Origin: Pseudomonadota bacterium
Lineage (GTDB): Bacteria; Pseudomonadota; Gammaproteobacteria; Burkholderiales; Burkholderiaceae_C
Direction: 5' to 3'
NCBI GenBank assembly: GCA_023422975.1
Contig: JAFAGF010000112.1
Coordinates: forward strand, 1 to 7,751
Length of the DNA: 7,751 nucleotides
The number at the start of each line of letters is the position of its first letter. Positions within the stretch are counted from its first letter, which is position 1. The notes beneath the pieces are model-generated. The model was given only the letters and a program-made list of their open reading frames with translations. It did not search any database and was not told where the DNA came from. The position numbers were made by a program, and so were the translations under genes. Shown here in pieces: positions 1-5,634 of the stretch.

Positions 1-248
1 TTGATTTGAGTCATACCCTTTTGAATGGCTGCGTAGTCGTCTTGACCAATCACACCCTGGGCTGCCAGCATTTCTGCATGCGCCAAAGAACCGGTGATGT
101 CCGCCTTCCACATGCGCTGGTCAAAGAAAACGCTGGAGGTGTAGCGCTTGACCAGATCGCTCATAGGCTCAGAAAACAACGCGGACCACGCCTGCGCCTT
201 GGTATCGAGCTGGTTATGGGAGGGCTGGGTGGTGGTGTTATCAGACAT
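1..248 (-). CDS. argH: Argininosuccinate lyase, N-terminal part (runs off the left edge)
   Basis: Argininosuccinate lyase splits argininosuccinate into arginine and fumarate, the last step of arginine synthesis, in the cytoplasm. Reading the minus strand from the ATG at 248-246 gives an open frame of 82 codons to the window edge, beginning MSDNTTTQPSHNQ. It continues with KAQAWSALFSEPMSDLVKRY and, around residues 40-63, VFFDQRMWKADITGSLAHAE. This is the characteristic N-terminus of beta- and gammaproteobacterial ArgH, with the conserved F-S-E-P, Y-T-x-S and D-I-x-G-S-x-A-H elements. The catalytic C-terminal regions lie outside the window. The start is chosen from the family N-terminus; the bases just before it (CCCTCCC) contain no Shine-Dalgarno sequence. 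The gene is divergent from the kinase gene across only 52 bp. Identification is by recalled family sequence and is strong. Confidence 0.93.
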   Translation of the reverse strand, partial: MSDNTTTQPSHNQLDTKAQAWSALFSEPMSDLVKRYTSSVFFDQRMWKADITGSLAHAEMLAAQGVIGQDDYAAIQKGMTQI

Positions 249-300
249 GGGAGGGCAGAATTTCCAATTACGACAGACACCCGGAACATCCGGATGCCCT
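249..300. promoter_or_regulatory. Divergent argH / histidine kinase control region
   Basis: These 52 bp are all that separates the ATG of argH (minus) from the likely ATG of the kinase gene (plus), so both promoters must lie here or inside the neighbouring coding ends. The only structure I see is a short inverted repeat, CCGGA-ACA-TCCGG, at 281-293, covering the place where the kinase ribosome binding site should be. No convincing -35/-10 pair is visible in either direction, and there is no AlgR-type CCGTTCGTC box. That this is a regulatory region follows from geometry, not from a recognised site. Confidence 0.4.
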
Positions 301-1380
301 ATGCACAAGCCGCAAATTTTATCGAGCCAATTGCCAAACGACGAATACTCAGAGGTGACAACCCCTCAGCCTACTGCAGCGCTGCCAGTCTTGATCTTCG
401 ATGCCTGCCATCTGGGTGTGGTGCTGCGCGCCGTTTTGGGGGTGGAGTTGACCTTGGCAATTGCGGCGCTCTACACCAGCCACGACGCTGGAGACTGGCT
501 GATGCATACGGCATGGCTCACCAGCGGTGGATTGCCCGGCACCCTGGTTTGGCTGCTGATGGCCTGCAGCCTCAAACGCGTGCTACACCGCATGGACAGC
601 CCGCACCAATATGCCATCGGCATTGTGCTTGGGGTCGTGGCTGGACTGTATGCCACCGCCATGCTGGCCATTTCAGGAGAGGTTTCTCGCATGCACTGGC
701 TTGCCAACGCCATTACTGGCGGCATCTTGGCAGCCGTTCTGGTGGGCTATCTGGTGCTGCGTGCAGAAGGCCGCACCCCAGCAGCTACCACTGCACAGCT
801 GACCGCCTTGCAAGCCCATATCCGCCCTCACTTTTTGTTCAATGCACTCAACAGTGCCATCGCTTTGGTGCGCGACGAGCCCTCCAAAGCCGAGCGTTTG
901 CTGGAAGACCTGAGCGATCTTTTTCGCGCCACGCTGCAAGATCCGCGCAGCACCATTCCACTGCGCGAAGAGATTGAACTGGCGCAACGCTATTTGGCTA
1001 TTGAGCAAACCCGTTTTGGTCAGCGCCTGCAAGTGCACTGGGATTTGGACCCGCAGGCTCTGCAGGTTCGACTTCCTCCTTTGCTGCTGCAGCCTCTGGT
1101 TGAAAACGCCGTCAAACATGGGGTGGAACCCTCGCAGATTGGCGCAAAAGTAACAATCTCCGCGCAACTCACTCAAAAAAAATTTCTTTTGTTACGTGTC
1201 ACCAATACACTGACTTCATCCAAACATCACGGTGATAAGCCGTTGATGCGTAAAGGCCAAGGCATGGCTCTTGCTAACGTAGAGCGACGTTTGCGCCTGT
1301 TGCACGATGTCCAAGCCACATTCAGTGCAGCACCCCAAAAAGGTGTTTTTGAGGTTCGTATTTCTCTACCGTCCAGTTAA
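301..1380 (+). CDS. AlgZ/LytS-type membrane sensor histidine kinase
   Basis: The 359-residue product is a sensor kinase of the His_kinase (PF06580) class that includes AlgZ/FimS and LytS. It should autophosphorylate and pass phosphate to the LytTR regulator encoded next. Four hydrophobic segments lie at about 29-58, 66-92, 104-126 and 131-155, with no large periplasmic sensor domain. The signature RPHFLFN at 175-181 contains the presumed phosphorylated His177. The ATPase N-box is LVENAVKHG at 266-274 with Asn269, and the G-box is GQGMALANVERRL at 319-331. In place of a DxG box it has VTNTL, as in AlgZ-like kinases. ATG 301 is preferred because the longer frame back to 148 would run through the argH start; its ribosome site (GGA, 6 bp upstream) is weak. 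The regulator follows 31 bp downstream, so the two are probably co-transcribed. The ligand sensed is unknown. Confidence 0.9.
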   Translation: MHKPQILSSQLPNDEYSEVTTPQPTAALPVLIFDACHLGVVLRAVLGVELTLAIAALYTSHDAGDWLMHTAWLTSGGLPGTLVWLLMACSLKRVLHRMDSPHQYAIGIVLGVVAGLYATAMLAISGEVSRMHWLANAITGGILAAVLVGYLVLRAEGRTPAATTAQLTALQAHIRPHFLFNALNSAIALVRDEPSKAERLLEDLSDLFRATLQDPRSTIPLREEIELAQRYLAIEQTRFGQRLQVHWDLDPQALQVRLPPLLLQPLVENAVKHGVEPSQIGAKVTISAQLTQKKFLLLRVTNTLTSSKHHGDKPLMRKGQGMALANVERRLRLLHDVQATFSAAPQKGVFEVRISLPSS

Positions 1381-1399
1381 GTGCACAACCACAACCATC

Positions 1400-1403
1400 G
1401 GAG
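1400..1403 (+). promoter_or_regulatory. Ribosome binding site deciding the response regulator start
   Basis: GGAG sits 8 bp before ATG 1412. It fixes this ATG, whose product opens directly with the receiver strand MHVLIVDDE, rather than the upstream in-frame ATG at 1307 that would overlap the kinase gene by about 70 bp. Confidence 0.75.
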
Positions 1404-1411
1404 ATAAAGAG

Positions 1412-2194
1412 ATGCATGTGCTGATTGTTGATGATGAACTGTTAGCCCGCAATCGTTTGCGCGTACTGCTCAGTGAATGCGAAGACCCCGCCGCTCCATT
1501 TGTGGTGGAAGAAGCCGCCAATGTCACGCAAGCACAGGATTTTTTGCGGCGCGCGGAACTTCCCGTCGATTTGGTGCTGCTAGACATCCAAATGCCCGGG
1601 CCTGACGGCATGGTACTGGCACAGACGCTGCGCAACTTAGCCCATCCCCCTGCTTTGGTGTTTGTCACTGCGCACTCCATGTATGCAGCCAGTGCTTTTG
1701 AGGTCGAGGCTGTCGACTACCTCACCAAGCCTGTGCGTTTGGAGCGTCTGCAGCACGCGATTGCAAAAGTACGTCGCCTGCGCACCCTAGAGGGCGCTTC
1801 TGACAGCAGCGATGCGGCACCTGCACTCGTCATCCGTGATCGCGGCCGGGCTGAGCGCGTGCCTTTGCACCAGATCGTGTATTTAAAAGCCGAACAAAAA
1901 TACGTCACTGTGCGCACCGCAGCACGTACGTACATTCTGGACAGCTCTTTGAGCGAACTGGAAAACCGCTTTCCCAACCAATTCCTGCGCATTCACCGCA
2001 ACGCCTTGGTCAACCCCTCGCAAATGCGTGCACTTGAAAAGCACTACACCGATGAAGAAGGTGAATGCTGGGCCATGCGTCTGCACAGCGTGCCTGAGAT
2101 CTTACAAGTCTCGCGCCGCCAGCTCTCCTCCGTGCGCGCAGCCATCCAAAACGTGATGCGCCGCGTGGATACGCCGCAAACCGAGCCGGCCTGA
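1412..2194 (+). CDS. LytTR-family response regulator (AlgR type)
   Basis: This 260-residue cytoplasmic transcription factor has a receiver domain (about 1-122) and a LytTR DNA-binding domain (about 139-250). Receiver residues are all present: acidic pair Asp7-Asp8, phosphorylation site Asp58 in LVLLDIQMP, Thr86 in VFVTAHS and Lys106 in YLTKP. The LytTR half shows the typical IVYLKAEQKYVTV strand and FLRIHRNALVN motif. The length matches AlgR/LytR proteins. The upstream kinase, 31 bp away, is the obvious partner. In Pseudomonas the order argH-algZ-algR-hemC is conserved and AlgR controls alginate and type IV pilus genes; here hemC is absent immediately downstream, and targets cannot be inferred. 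The gene ends just before a strong hairpin terminator. Confidence 0.92.
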   Translation: MHVLIVDDELLARNRLRVLLSECEDPAAPFVVEEAANVTQAQDFLRRAELPVDLVLLDIQMPGPDGMVLAQTLRNLAHPPALVFVTAHSMYAASAFEVEAVDYLTKPVRLERLQHAIAKVRRLRTLEGASDSSDAAPALVIRDRGRAERVPLHQIVYLKAEQKYVTVRTAARTYILDSSLSELENRFPNQFLRIHRNALVNPSQMRALEKHYTDEEGECWAMRLHSVPEILQVSRRQLSSVRAAIQNVMRRVDTPQTEPA

Positions 2195-2219
2195 AGCGCC
2201 TTAGACCAACTCATGCAGC

Positions 2220-2253
2220 AATAAAAAAGGCACCTGATGGTGCCTTTTTTATT
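2220..2253. terminator. Bidirectional intrinsic terminator
   Basis: A perfect 15-bp stem, AATAAAAAAGGCACC (2220-2234), and its complement (2239-2253) enclose a TGAT loop. The GC-rich core GGCACC is flanked by an A6 tract on one side and a T6 tract on the other, so on either strand the hairpin is followed by a U-run. It lies between the stop of the response regulator (2194) and the stop of the convergent ZIP transporter (2264), and fits termination of both. Confidence 0.93.
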
Positions 2254-2263
2254 GGGTCAGACA

Positions 2264-3085
2264 TCAGTGCCCATGGCCGCCATGCGCCAAGCCACTTACC
2301 ACGGTGACCAGAACAATACCTGTCACCAGCCAGGCCACCTGTACCAAACTTTCTTTGGCCGACAAGCGTTTTTGGAGTTGGGGAATCAAGTCTGACAGCG
2401 CCACATACACAAAGCTGCTGGAGGCCACCACCAAAAAGTACGGCAGAGATTCTTCCATGTGACCTACCAAGAAATAACCGCAGATACCGCCCAAAGCCGT
2501 CACTGCTCCAGCCAGCGAAACCTTGAGCAACGCCAGATTGCGGTGTTTACTATTGCGCAGCACCACCAAGTCGCCAATGTGGTGGGGCACCTCATGCGCC
2601 AGCACCGACACGGCAGCGATCATCCCCAAGCGAATGTCAGCCACAAAAGCCGACGCAATCAAAATGCCGTCGCCAAAGCAATGCACGCTGTCCCCCGTCA
2701 ACAGCGACCAACCGCTACTTTTGCTGCTGTGGTGATGGGCATGCGCATGGGAGTCCGCATGCGTTTCATCATGGTGGTGGACATGCTCATGGCTGTGCTC
2801 GTGCCCGTGGTGCCATAGCTCTGCCTTGGTGAGCAAGAAGAAGAACACCACGCCAATCAGCAGCGTCATGAACAAATCATGCGCACTGGCTTCACTGTTG
2901 AACGCTTCTGGCAGCAAATGCATAAATGCCGTGGCCAGCAAAGCGCCAGCAGCCAGACTTAGCAGGCCTTGCTGCGCACGATCACTTTGGTTCTTTCCAA
3001 AGCCCACCTTCAAAAGCAAGTTAGCCACCCACACACTTCCAATACCAGAAGCCAGGGTGGCCAAAATAATAGCGACCAATGTCAT
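2264..3085 (-). CDS. ZIP-family divalent metal (zinc) transporter
   Basis: The 273-residue inner-membrane protein belongs to the ZIP family, which moves Zn2+ or related divalent metals towards the cytoplasm. Hydrophobic helices occur at about 2-25, 38-58, 69-86, 138-150, 153-175, 187-207, 213-234 and 248-268. The two metal-site signatures are visible: HCFGDG at 135-140 (the HNxxDG-type motif of helix 4) and HEVPHHIGD at 164-172 (the HExPHxxGD motif of helix 5). The loop at 91-119 is extremely histidine-rich (15 of 29 residues) and the protein ends HGGHGH, both plausible metal-binding segments. The start ATG (3085-3083) has only a weak GAGA-type ribosome site. Regulation by zinc is possible, but no Zur box is recognised. 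Which metal it carries, and so a symbol such as zupT, cannot be told from sequence alone. Confidence 0.92.
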   Translation of the reverse strand: MTLVAIILATLASGIGSVWVANLLLKVGFGKNQSDRAQQGLLSLAAGALLATAFMHLLPEAFNSEASAHDLFMTLLIGVVFFFLLTKAELWHHGHEHSHEHVHHHDETHADSHAHAHHHSSKSSGWSLLTGDSVHCFGDGILIASAFVADIRLGMIAAVSVLAHEVPHHIGDLVVLRNSKHRNLALLKVSLAGAVTALGGICGYFLVGHMEESLPYFLVVASSSFVYVALSDLIPQLQKRLSAKESLVQVAWLVTGIVLVTVVSGLAHGGHGH

Positions 3086-3284
3086 AGATGTTTTCTCACG
3101 GGACTGTGCCCAAACTGCGCAGCATTTTCTCTAATCCCCGCAAGCAGTGCAGCAATGCCTGCGGCTGACTGAGTTGCCCACGTGGGTGCTCGGCACGCTG
3201 GTGAACAACTTCAAAGAACAGCGTACACAAGCTGTCAAGAGGGCAGATAAATCAGCGCCACCTCTCCCTACTTCACCACCTGCC
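3086..3284. other. Gene-poor spacer upstream of the ZIP gene
   Basis: About 200 bp lie between the stop of azlD and the start of the ZIP gene, both on the minus strand. The frames crossing it have low-complexity or Cys/Trp-rich translations and are not believed. On the minus strand there is a perfect -35 hexamer TTGACA (3238-3233), but the best -10 at 17-bp spacing, TTTGAA (3215-3210), is poor. A 10-bp palindrome CCCACGTGGG lies at 3177-3186. No hairpin with a T-run follows azlD, so read-through into the ZIP gene cannot be excluded. Confidence 0.45.
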
Positions 3285-3593
3285 TCAGTGGCCCAGCCAA
3301 CGCAGCAGTGCGGCGCTGGCCGCCCCCAACACCACCACCAGCAAAAATGGAGCGCGCAGCCACAGCGCCACGGCAGCCACGGCCAATGCCGCCAGCCGTG
3401 CATCCAGCACCAGGCGGGAGCCCTCAGCCAAGGTATTCATGACGGTCAGTGCCGACAACAGCGCTACCGTCATGCAGGCGGCAATGTGCGTCATGCGCGG
3501 GTTTTGCAAAAACCGTGCGGGTATTGCATAGCCCAGCCATTTGGTCGCAAACGCCACTCCACAGGCCAGCACAATCCAGTGCCACAAGCTCAT
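3285..3593 (-). CDS. azlD: AzlD-type branched-chain amino-acid exporter small subunit
   Basis: The 102-residue hydrophobic protein is the small partner of AzlC. Together they form an exporter of branched-chain amino acids or analogues (the BrnFE/AzlCD family; LIV-E type) in the cytoplasmic membrane. It begins MSLWHWIVLACGVAF and has the family features: a first helix at about 5-20, the K-x-L-G-Y-x-I-P-x-R segment at 18-27, and helices at about 36-52 and 64-98. The length is typical for AzlD (about 100-110). The start ATG 3593-3591 is set by a 4-bp ATGA overlap with the stop of azlC, which implies translational coupling; the longer in-frame start at 3734 would lie inside azlC. The substrate is inferred from the family only. 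Confidence 0.87.
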   Translation of the reverse strand: MSLWHWIVLACGVAFATKWLGYAIPARFLQNPRMTHIAACMTVALLSALTVMNTLAEGSRLVLDARLAALAVAAVALWLRAPFLLVVVLGAASAALLRWLGH

Positions 3594-4309
3594 GCTGTCA
3601 CCCCATCTTTCGCGGCATCGTTCGCCAAACGCACACTGCGCCACCAGCCCCAAGCGGCCCCCACCAGCGCCGCCACCAAAATGGGCAAGCCTGGCGGCAG
3701 CAGCGGCACAGCCAATGCCGTCACCACGCCGCACAGCACAGCCAGCGCCACCGGTTCACGCTGTTGCAAACGCGGCCACAGCAAGCCCAGAAAAGCGGCC
3801 ACCGCTGCGCCATCCAGCCCCCACTGGCGTGGATCACCCAGCGCATCGCCCAGCATGGCACCCAGCAAGGTAAATGCATTCCACAACACAAACACGCCAA
3901 TTCCTGCCGTCCAAAAACCACGCTGCTGCTCTGCCGCATCACGCTGACCCGATGCAGTGGCGGCCGACTCATCGATCGTCACCTGTGCAGCCAGCCATTT
4001 GCGCCAGCCCTTGGGCTGCAGCAAACGATTCATCTGCATGCCATACACCGCATTGCGCACCCCCAGCAAGCTGGCTGCGCCCAAGGCGGCCGAACCTGCG
4101 CCACCGCCAGCAATCACACCAATGAAGGCGAACTGCGAGCCACCTGTAAACATCAGCAGTGACAGTGCCATTGCTTGCCACACATCCAAGCCTGCCGCCA
4201 CGGCCAGCGCCCCAAAAGAGATGCCATACAGCCCCGTGGCCACGGAAATGGACAAGCCCATGCGCGCAGCAGGCGTTAGTAAGCGTTCTTTTTTTTGAGT
4301 TGGAAACAT
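3590..4309 (-). CDS. azlC: AzlC-type branched-chain amino-acid exporter large subunit
   Basis: The 239-residue integral membrane protein is the large subunit of an AzlCD/BrnFE exporter. Family motifs include the N-terminal GLSISVATGLYGISFGALA segment (18-36) and FTGGSQFAFIGVIAGGG (54-70). LLGVRNAVYGMQMNRLL (81-97) is followed by the conserved VTIDES (110-115). Several further helices fill the C-terminal half. ATG 4309-4307 is chosen because it gives a short polar lead (MFPTQKKERL) before the first helix; an upstream in-frame GTG at 4330 would add seven residues, and neither has a clear Shine-Dalgarno. An A8 run encodes Gln-Lys-Lys near residue 5. Its stop overlaps the start of azlD by 4 bp. 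It is divergent from the nuclease-like gene across 88 bp. Confidence 0.9.
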   Translation of the reverse strand: MFPTQKKERLLTPAARMGLSISVATGLYGISFGALAVAAGLDVWQAMALSLLMFTGGSQFAFIGVIAGGGAGSAALGAASLLGVRNAVYGMQMNRLLQPKGWRKWLAAQVTIDESAATASGQRDAAEQQRGFWTAGIGVFVLWNAFTLLGAMLGDALGDPRQWGLDGAAVAAFLGLLWPRLQQREPVALAVLCGVVTALAVPLLPPGLPILVAALVGAAWGWWRSVRLANDAAKDGVTA

Positions 4310-4397
4310 TTCAAACCGTAAAACAAACACTAGGGTTTTTACCCCAAGCCCAAAGCAAAGGCATTCATTAACTTCTGTGGATCAAGGAGAGAAAACC
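4310..4397. promoter_or_regulatory. Divergent azlC / nuclease-like gene spacer
   Basis: This AT-rich 88-bp stretch must hold, or lie close to, the promoters of azlC (minus) and the HsdR-N-like gene (plus). I see a tiny inverted repeat GGGT-TTTT-ACCC at 4333-4344 and the plus-strand ribosome site, but no -35/-10 pair good enough to call. No LysR- or Lrp-type regulator gene, often found next to such exporters, is encoded here. Confidence 0.35.
4384..4391 (+). promoter_or_regulatory. Strong ribosome binding site of the HsdR-N-like gene
   Basis: AAGGAGAG lies 6 bp before ATG 4398 and decides that start. The in-frame ATG at 4377 would include the Shine-Dalgarno within the coding sequence and has no site of its own. 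Confidence 0.85.
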
Positions 4398-5522
4398 ATG
4401 GAAATTGTTGAAAAAATCAACCTACTGAGCAGCAAGCTGCAAAGTATCCAAGCCACGATTCAAACCGAAGAAGCAACTAAGAATGCGCTGGTCATGCCTT
4501 TTATCCAATCTGTGCTTGGATACGACGTCTTTGATCCACACGAGGTTGTCCCTGAGTTCACATGTGATGTCGGCACCAAGAAAGGCGAAAAGATCGACTA
4601 TGCCATCTTGAAGAACGACGAAGTACAAATTCTCATTGAATGCAAAAAGCTTGGTGAGCCTTTGAATGTGAACCATGCATCGCAGTTGTTTCGCTACTTT
4701 CACGTCACTACCGCGCGCATCTCGATACTGACCAATGGCCGTCACTACAAGTTTTTTACCGACTTGGATGCAGCGAACAAAATGGATGAAAAACCATTTT
4801 TAGAGCTCGATCTGCTGGATTTAGATGAATACATCATTCCGGAGCTTTCCAAGCTCACCAAGACAGCATTTGATCTGGAATCCATCATTAACTCCGCAGA
4901 AGAGTTGAAATACATCAGCCAGATCAAGAAACAACTGGCCAATGAATTCACATCTTCTTCGGAAGCATTCGTTAAACTCATCTGCGCCCGCGTCTACGAC
5001 GGTATCGTGACGCAAAAAGTCCGCGAGCAATTCACAACACTGACCCAAAAAGCGATGGCGCAGTTTTTGAACGATCAAATCAATGACCGCCTAAAAAATG
5101 CACTGCACAGCACCTCAGCACCTTTGCTCACTTCTGCCAATGTGCCCATAACCGCGCAAACACCCGCCTTAGCGCCCGGCGAACAAACAGCTGATGCCGT
5201 AGAAGAAAATACTGTGGAAACCACCGTAGAAGAGCTGGAAGGCTTTCATATCGTGCGGGCCATCGTTCGTAAAGTCATTGATGTCAAACGTGTGCATTAC
5301 CGCGATACCCAAAGCTATTTCGGCATTTTGGTTGACGACAACAACCGTCGGCCTATCTGCCGCTTGCACTTCAACCGCGTTCAAAAATACATTGGTTTGA
5401 TGGATGAAAACCGCGTTGAAAAACGTTTCCCCATCCACGGTTTGGATGACATCTATCAATACACCACGGAGCTTCGTCAAGCGGCCAAGCAGTACGTTGA
5501 AGAAGGTGCAGCCAACACATAG
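4398..5522 (+). CDS. Solitary type I restriction HsdR-N-like nuclease-domain protein
   Basis: The 374-residue protein resembles the stand-alone HSDR_N-domain family (COG4748-like, from recall). After a helical start with Glu24-Glu25 and Lys28, a PD-(D/E)XK core is visible. Asp67 lies in KGEKIDYAI, and Glu81-Cys82-Lys83 in ILIECKKLGEPLN forms the ExK half, followed by Gln96 and the strand ARISILTNGRHYKFFTDL (106-123). These are the catalytic elements expected of an active DNA endonuclease. A helical middle (about 145-235) leads to a low-complexity Thr/Ala/Glu linker (about 238-278). A compact C-terminal domain follows (about 281-366), containing RDTQSYFGILVDDNNRRPIC and LHFNRVQKYIGL. There is no helicase domain, and no hsdM or hsdS nearby, so it is not a conventional type I restriction subunit. 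Base composition is low (sampled lines 37-45% GC) compared with polA, which may point to acquisition. Its biological role is unknown. Confidence 0.82.
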   Translation: MEIVEKINLLSSKLQSIQATIQTEEATKNALVMPFIQSVLGYDVFDPHEVVPEFTCDVGTKKGEKIDYAILKNDEVQILIECKKLGEPLNVNHASQLFRYFHVTTARISILTNGRHYKFFTDLDAANKMDEKPFLELDLLDLDEYIIPELSKLTKTAFDLESIINSAEELKYISQIKKQLANEFTSSSEAFVKLICARVYDGIVTQKVREQFTTLTQKAMAQFLNDQINDRLKNALHSTSAPLLTSANVPITAQTPALAPGEQTADAVEENTVETTVEELEGFHIVRAIVRKVIDVKRVHYRDTQSYFGILVDDNNRRPICRLHFNRVQKYIGLMDENRVEKRFPIHGLDDIYQYTTELRQAAKQYVEEGAANT

Positions 5523-5532
5523 TTCAAAAATC

Positions 5533-5592
5533 CTATAGCTGCTTGTGCTGATAGAACAAAGGCTTCAGATAGTTATTCACATGAAGCCTTTG
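5533..5592. repeat. Two-hairpin intergenic repeat-like element, possible weak terminator
   Basis: The convergent spacer between the nuclease-like gene and polA holds two adjacent foldbacks. The first is CTATAGC (5533-5539) against GCTGATAG (5547-5554), with one bulged G. The second is a perfect 11-bp pair, CAAAGGCTTCA (5557-5567) with TGAAGCCTTTG (5582-5592), around a 14-base loop. The opening words ATAGCTGCTTGTGCT resemble a repeat I recall as common between genes in Comamonadaceae (ATAGCTGCTTGCGCTT-type); this is memory, not a search. No long T-run follows on either strand, so terminator function would be modest. Confidence 0.5.
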
Positions 5593-5634
5593 AAAATCAA
5601 ACGTTAGAAGCTCTCATTTTTACAAGAAGAACGC

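Noticed and set aside
148..300. Longer kinase start at 148
   Set aside because: It would overlap the argH N-terminus by about 100 bp, and the added residues do not look like a kinase N-terminus. ATG 301 leaves a normal short cytoplasmic lead.
6..977. Long plus-strand frame of 323 codons at the left end
   Set aside because: It runs antisense through argH and out of frame through the kinase gene; its translation is low-quality Arg/His/Cys-rich and matches nothing recognisable.
3131..3403. Minus-strand 90-codon frame between azlD and the ZIP gene
   Set aside because: Half of it overlaps azlD in another frame and the rest is Cys/Ser-rich with no motif or ribosome site.
3147..4162. Long plus-strand frames (266 and 237 codons) opposite azlCD
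   Set aside because: Gln/His/Pro/Ala-rich translations typical of the antisense of GC-rich membrane-protein genes; azlC and azlD have clear family motifs on the other strand.
4398..5522. Complete type I restriction-modification system
   Set aside because: Only an HsdR-N-like domain is present; there are no helicase motifs, methylase or specificity subunit in the window.
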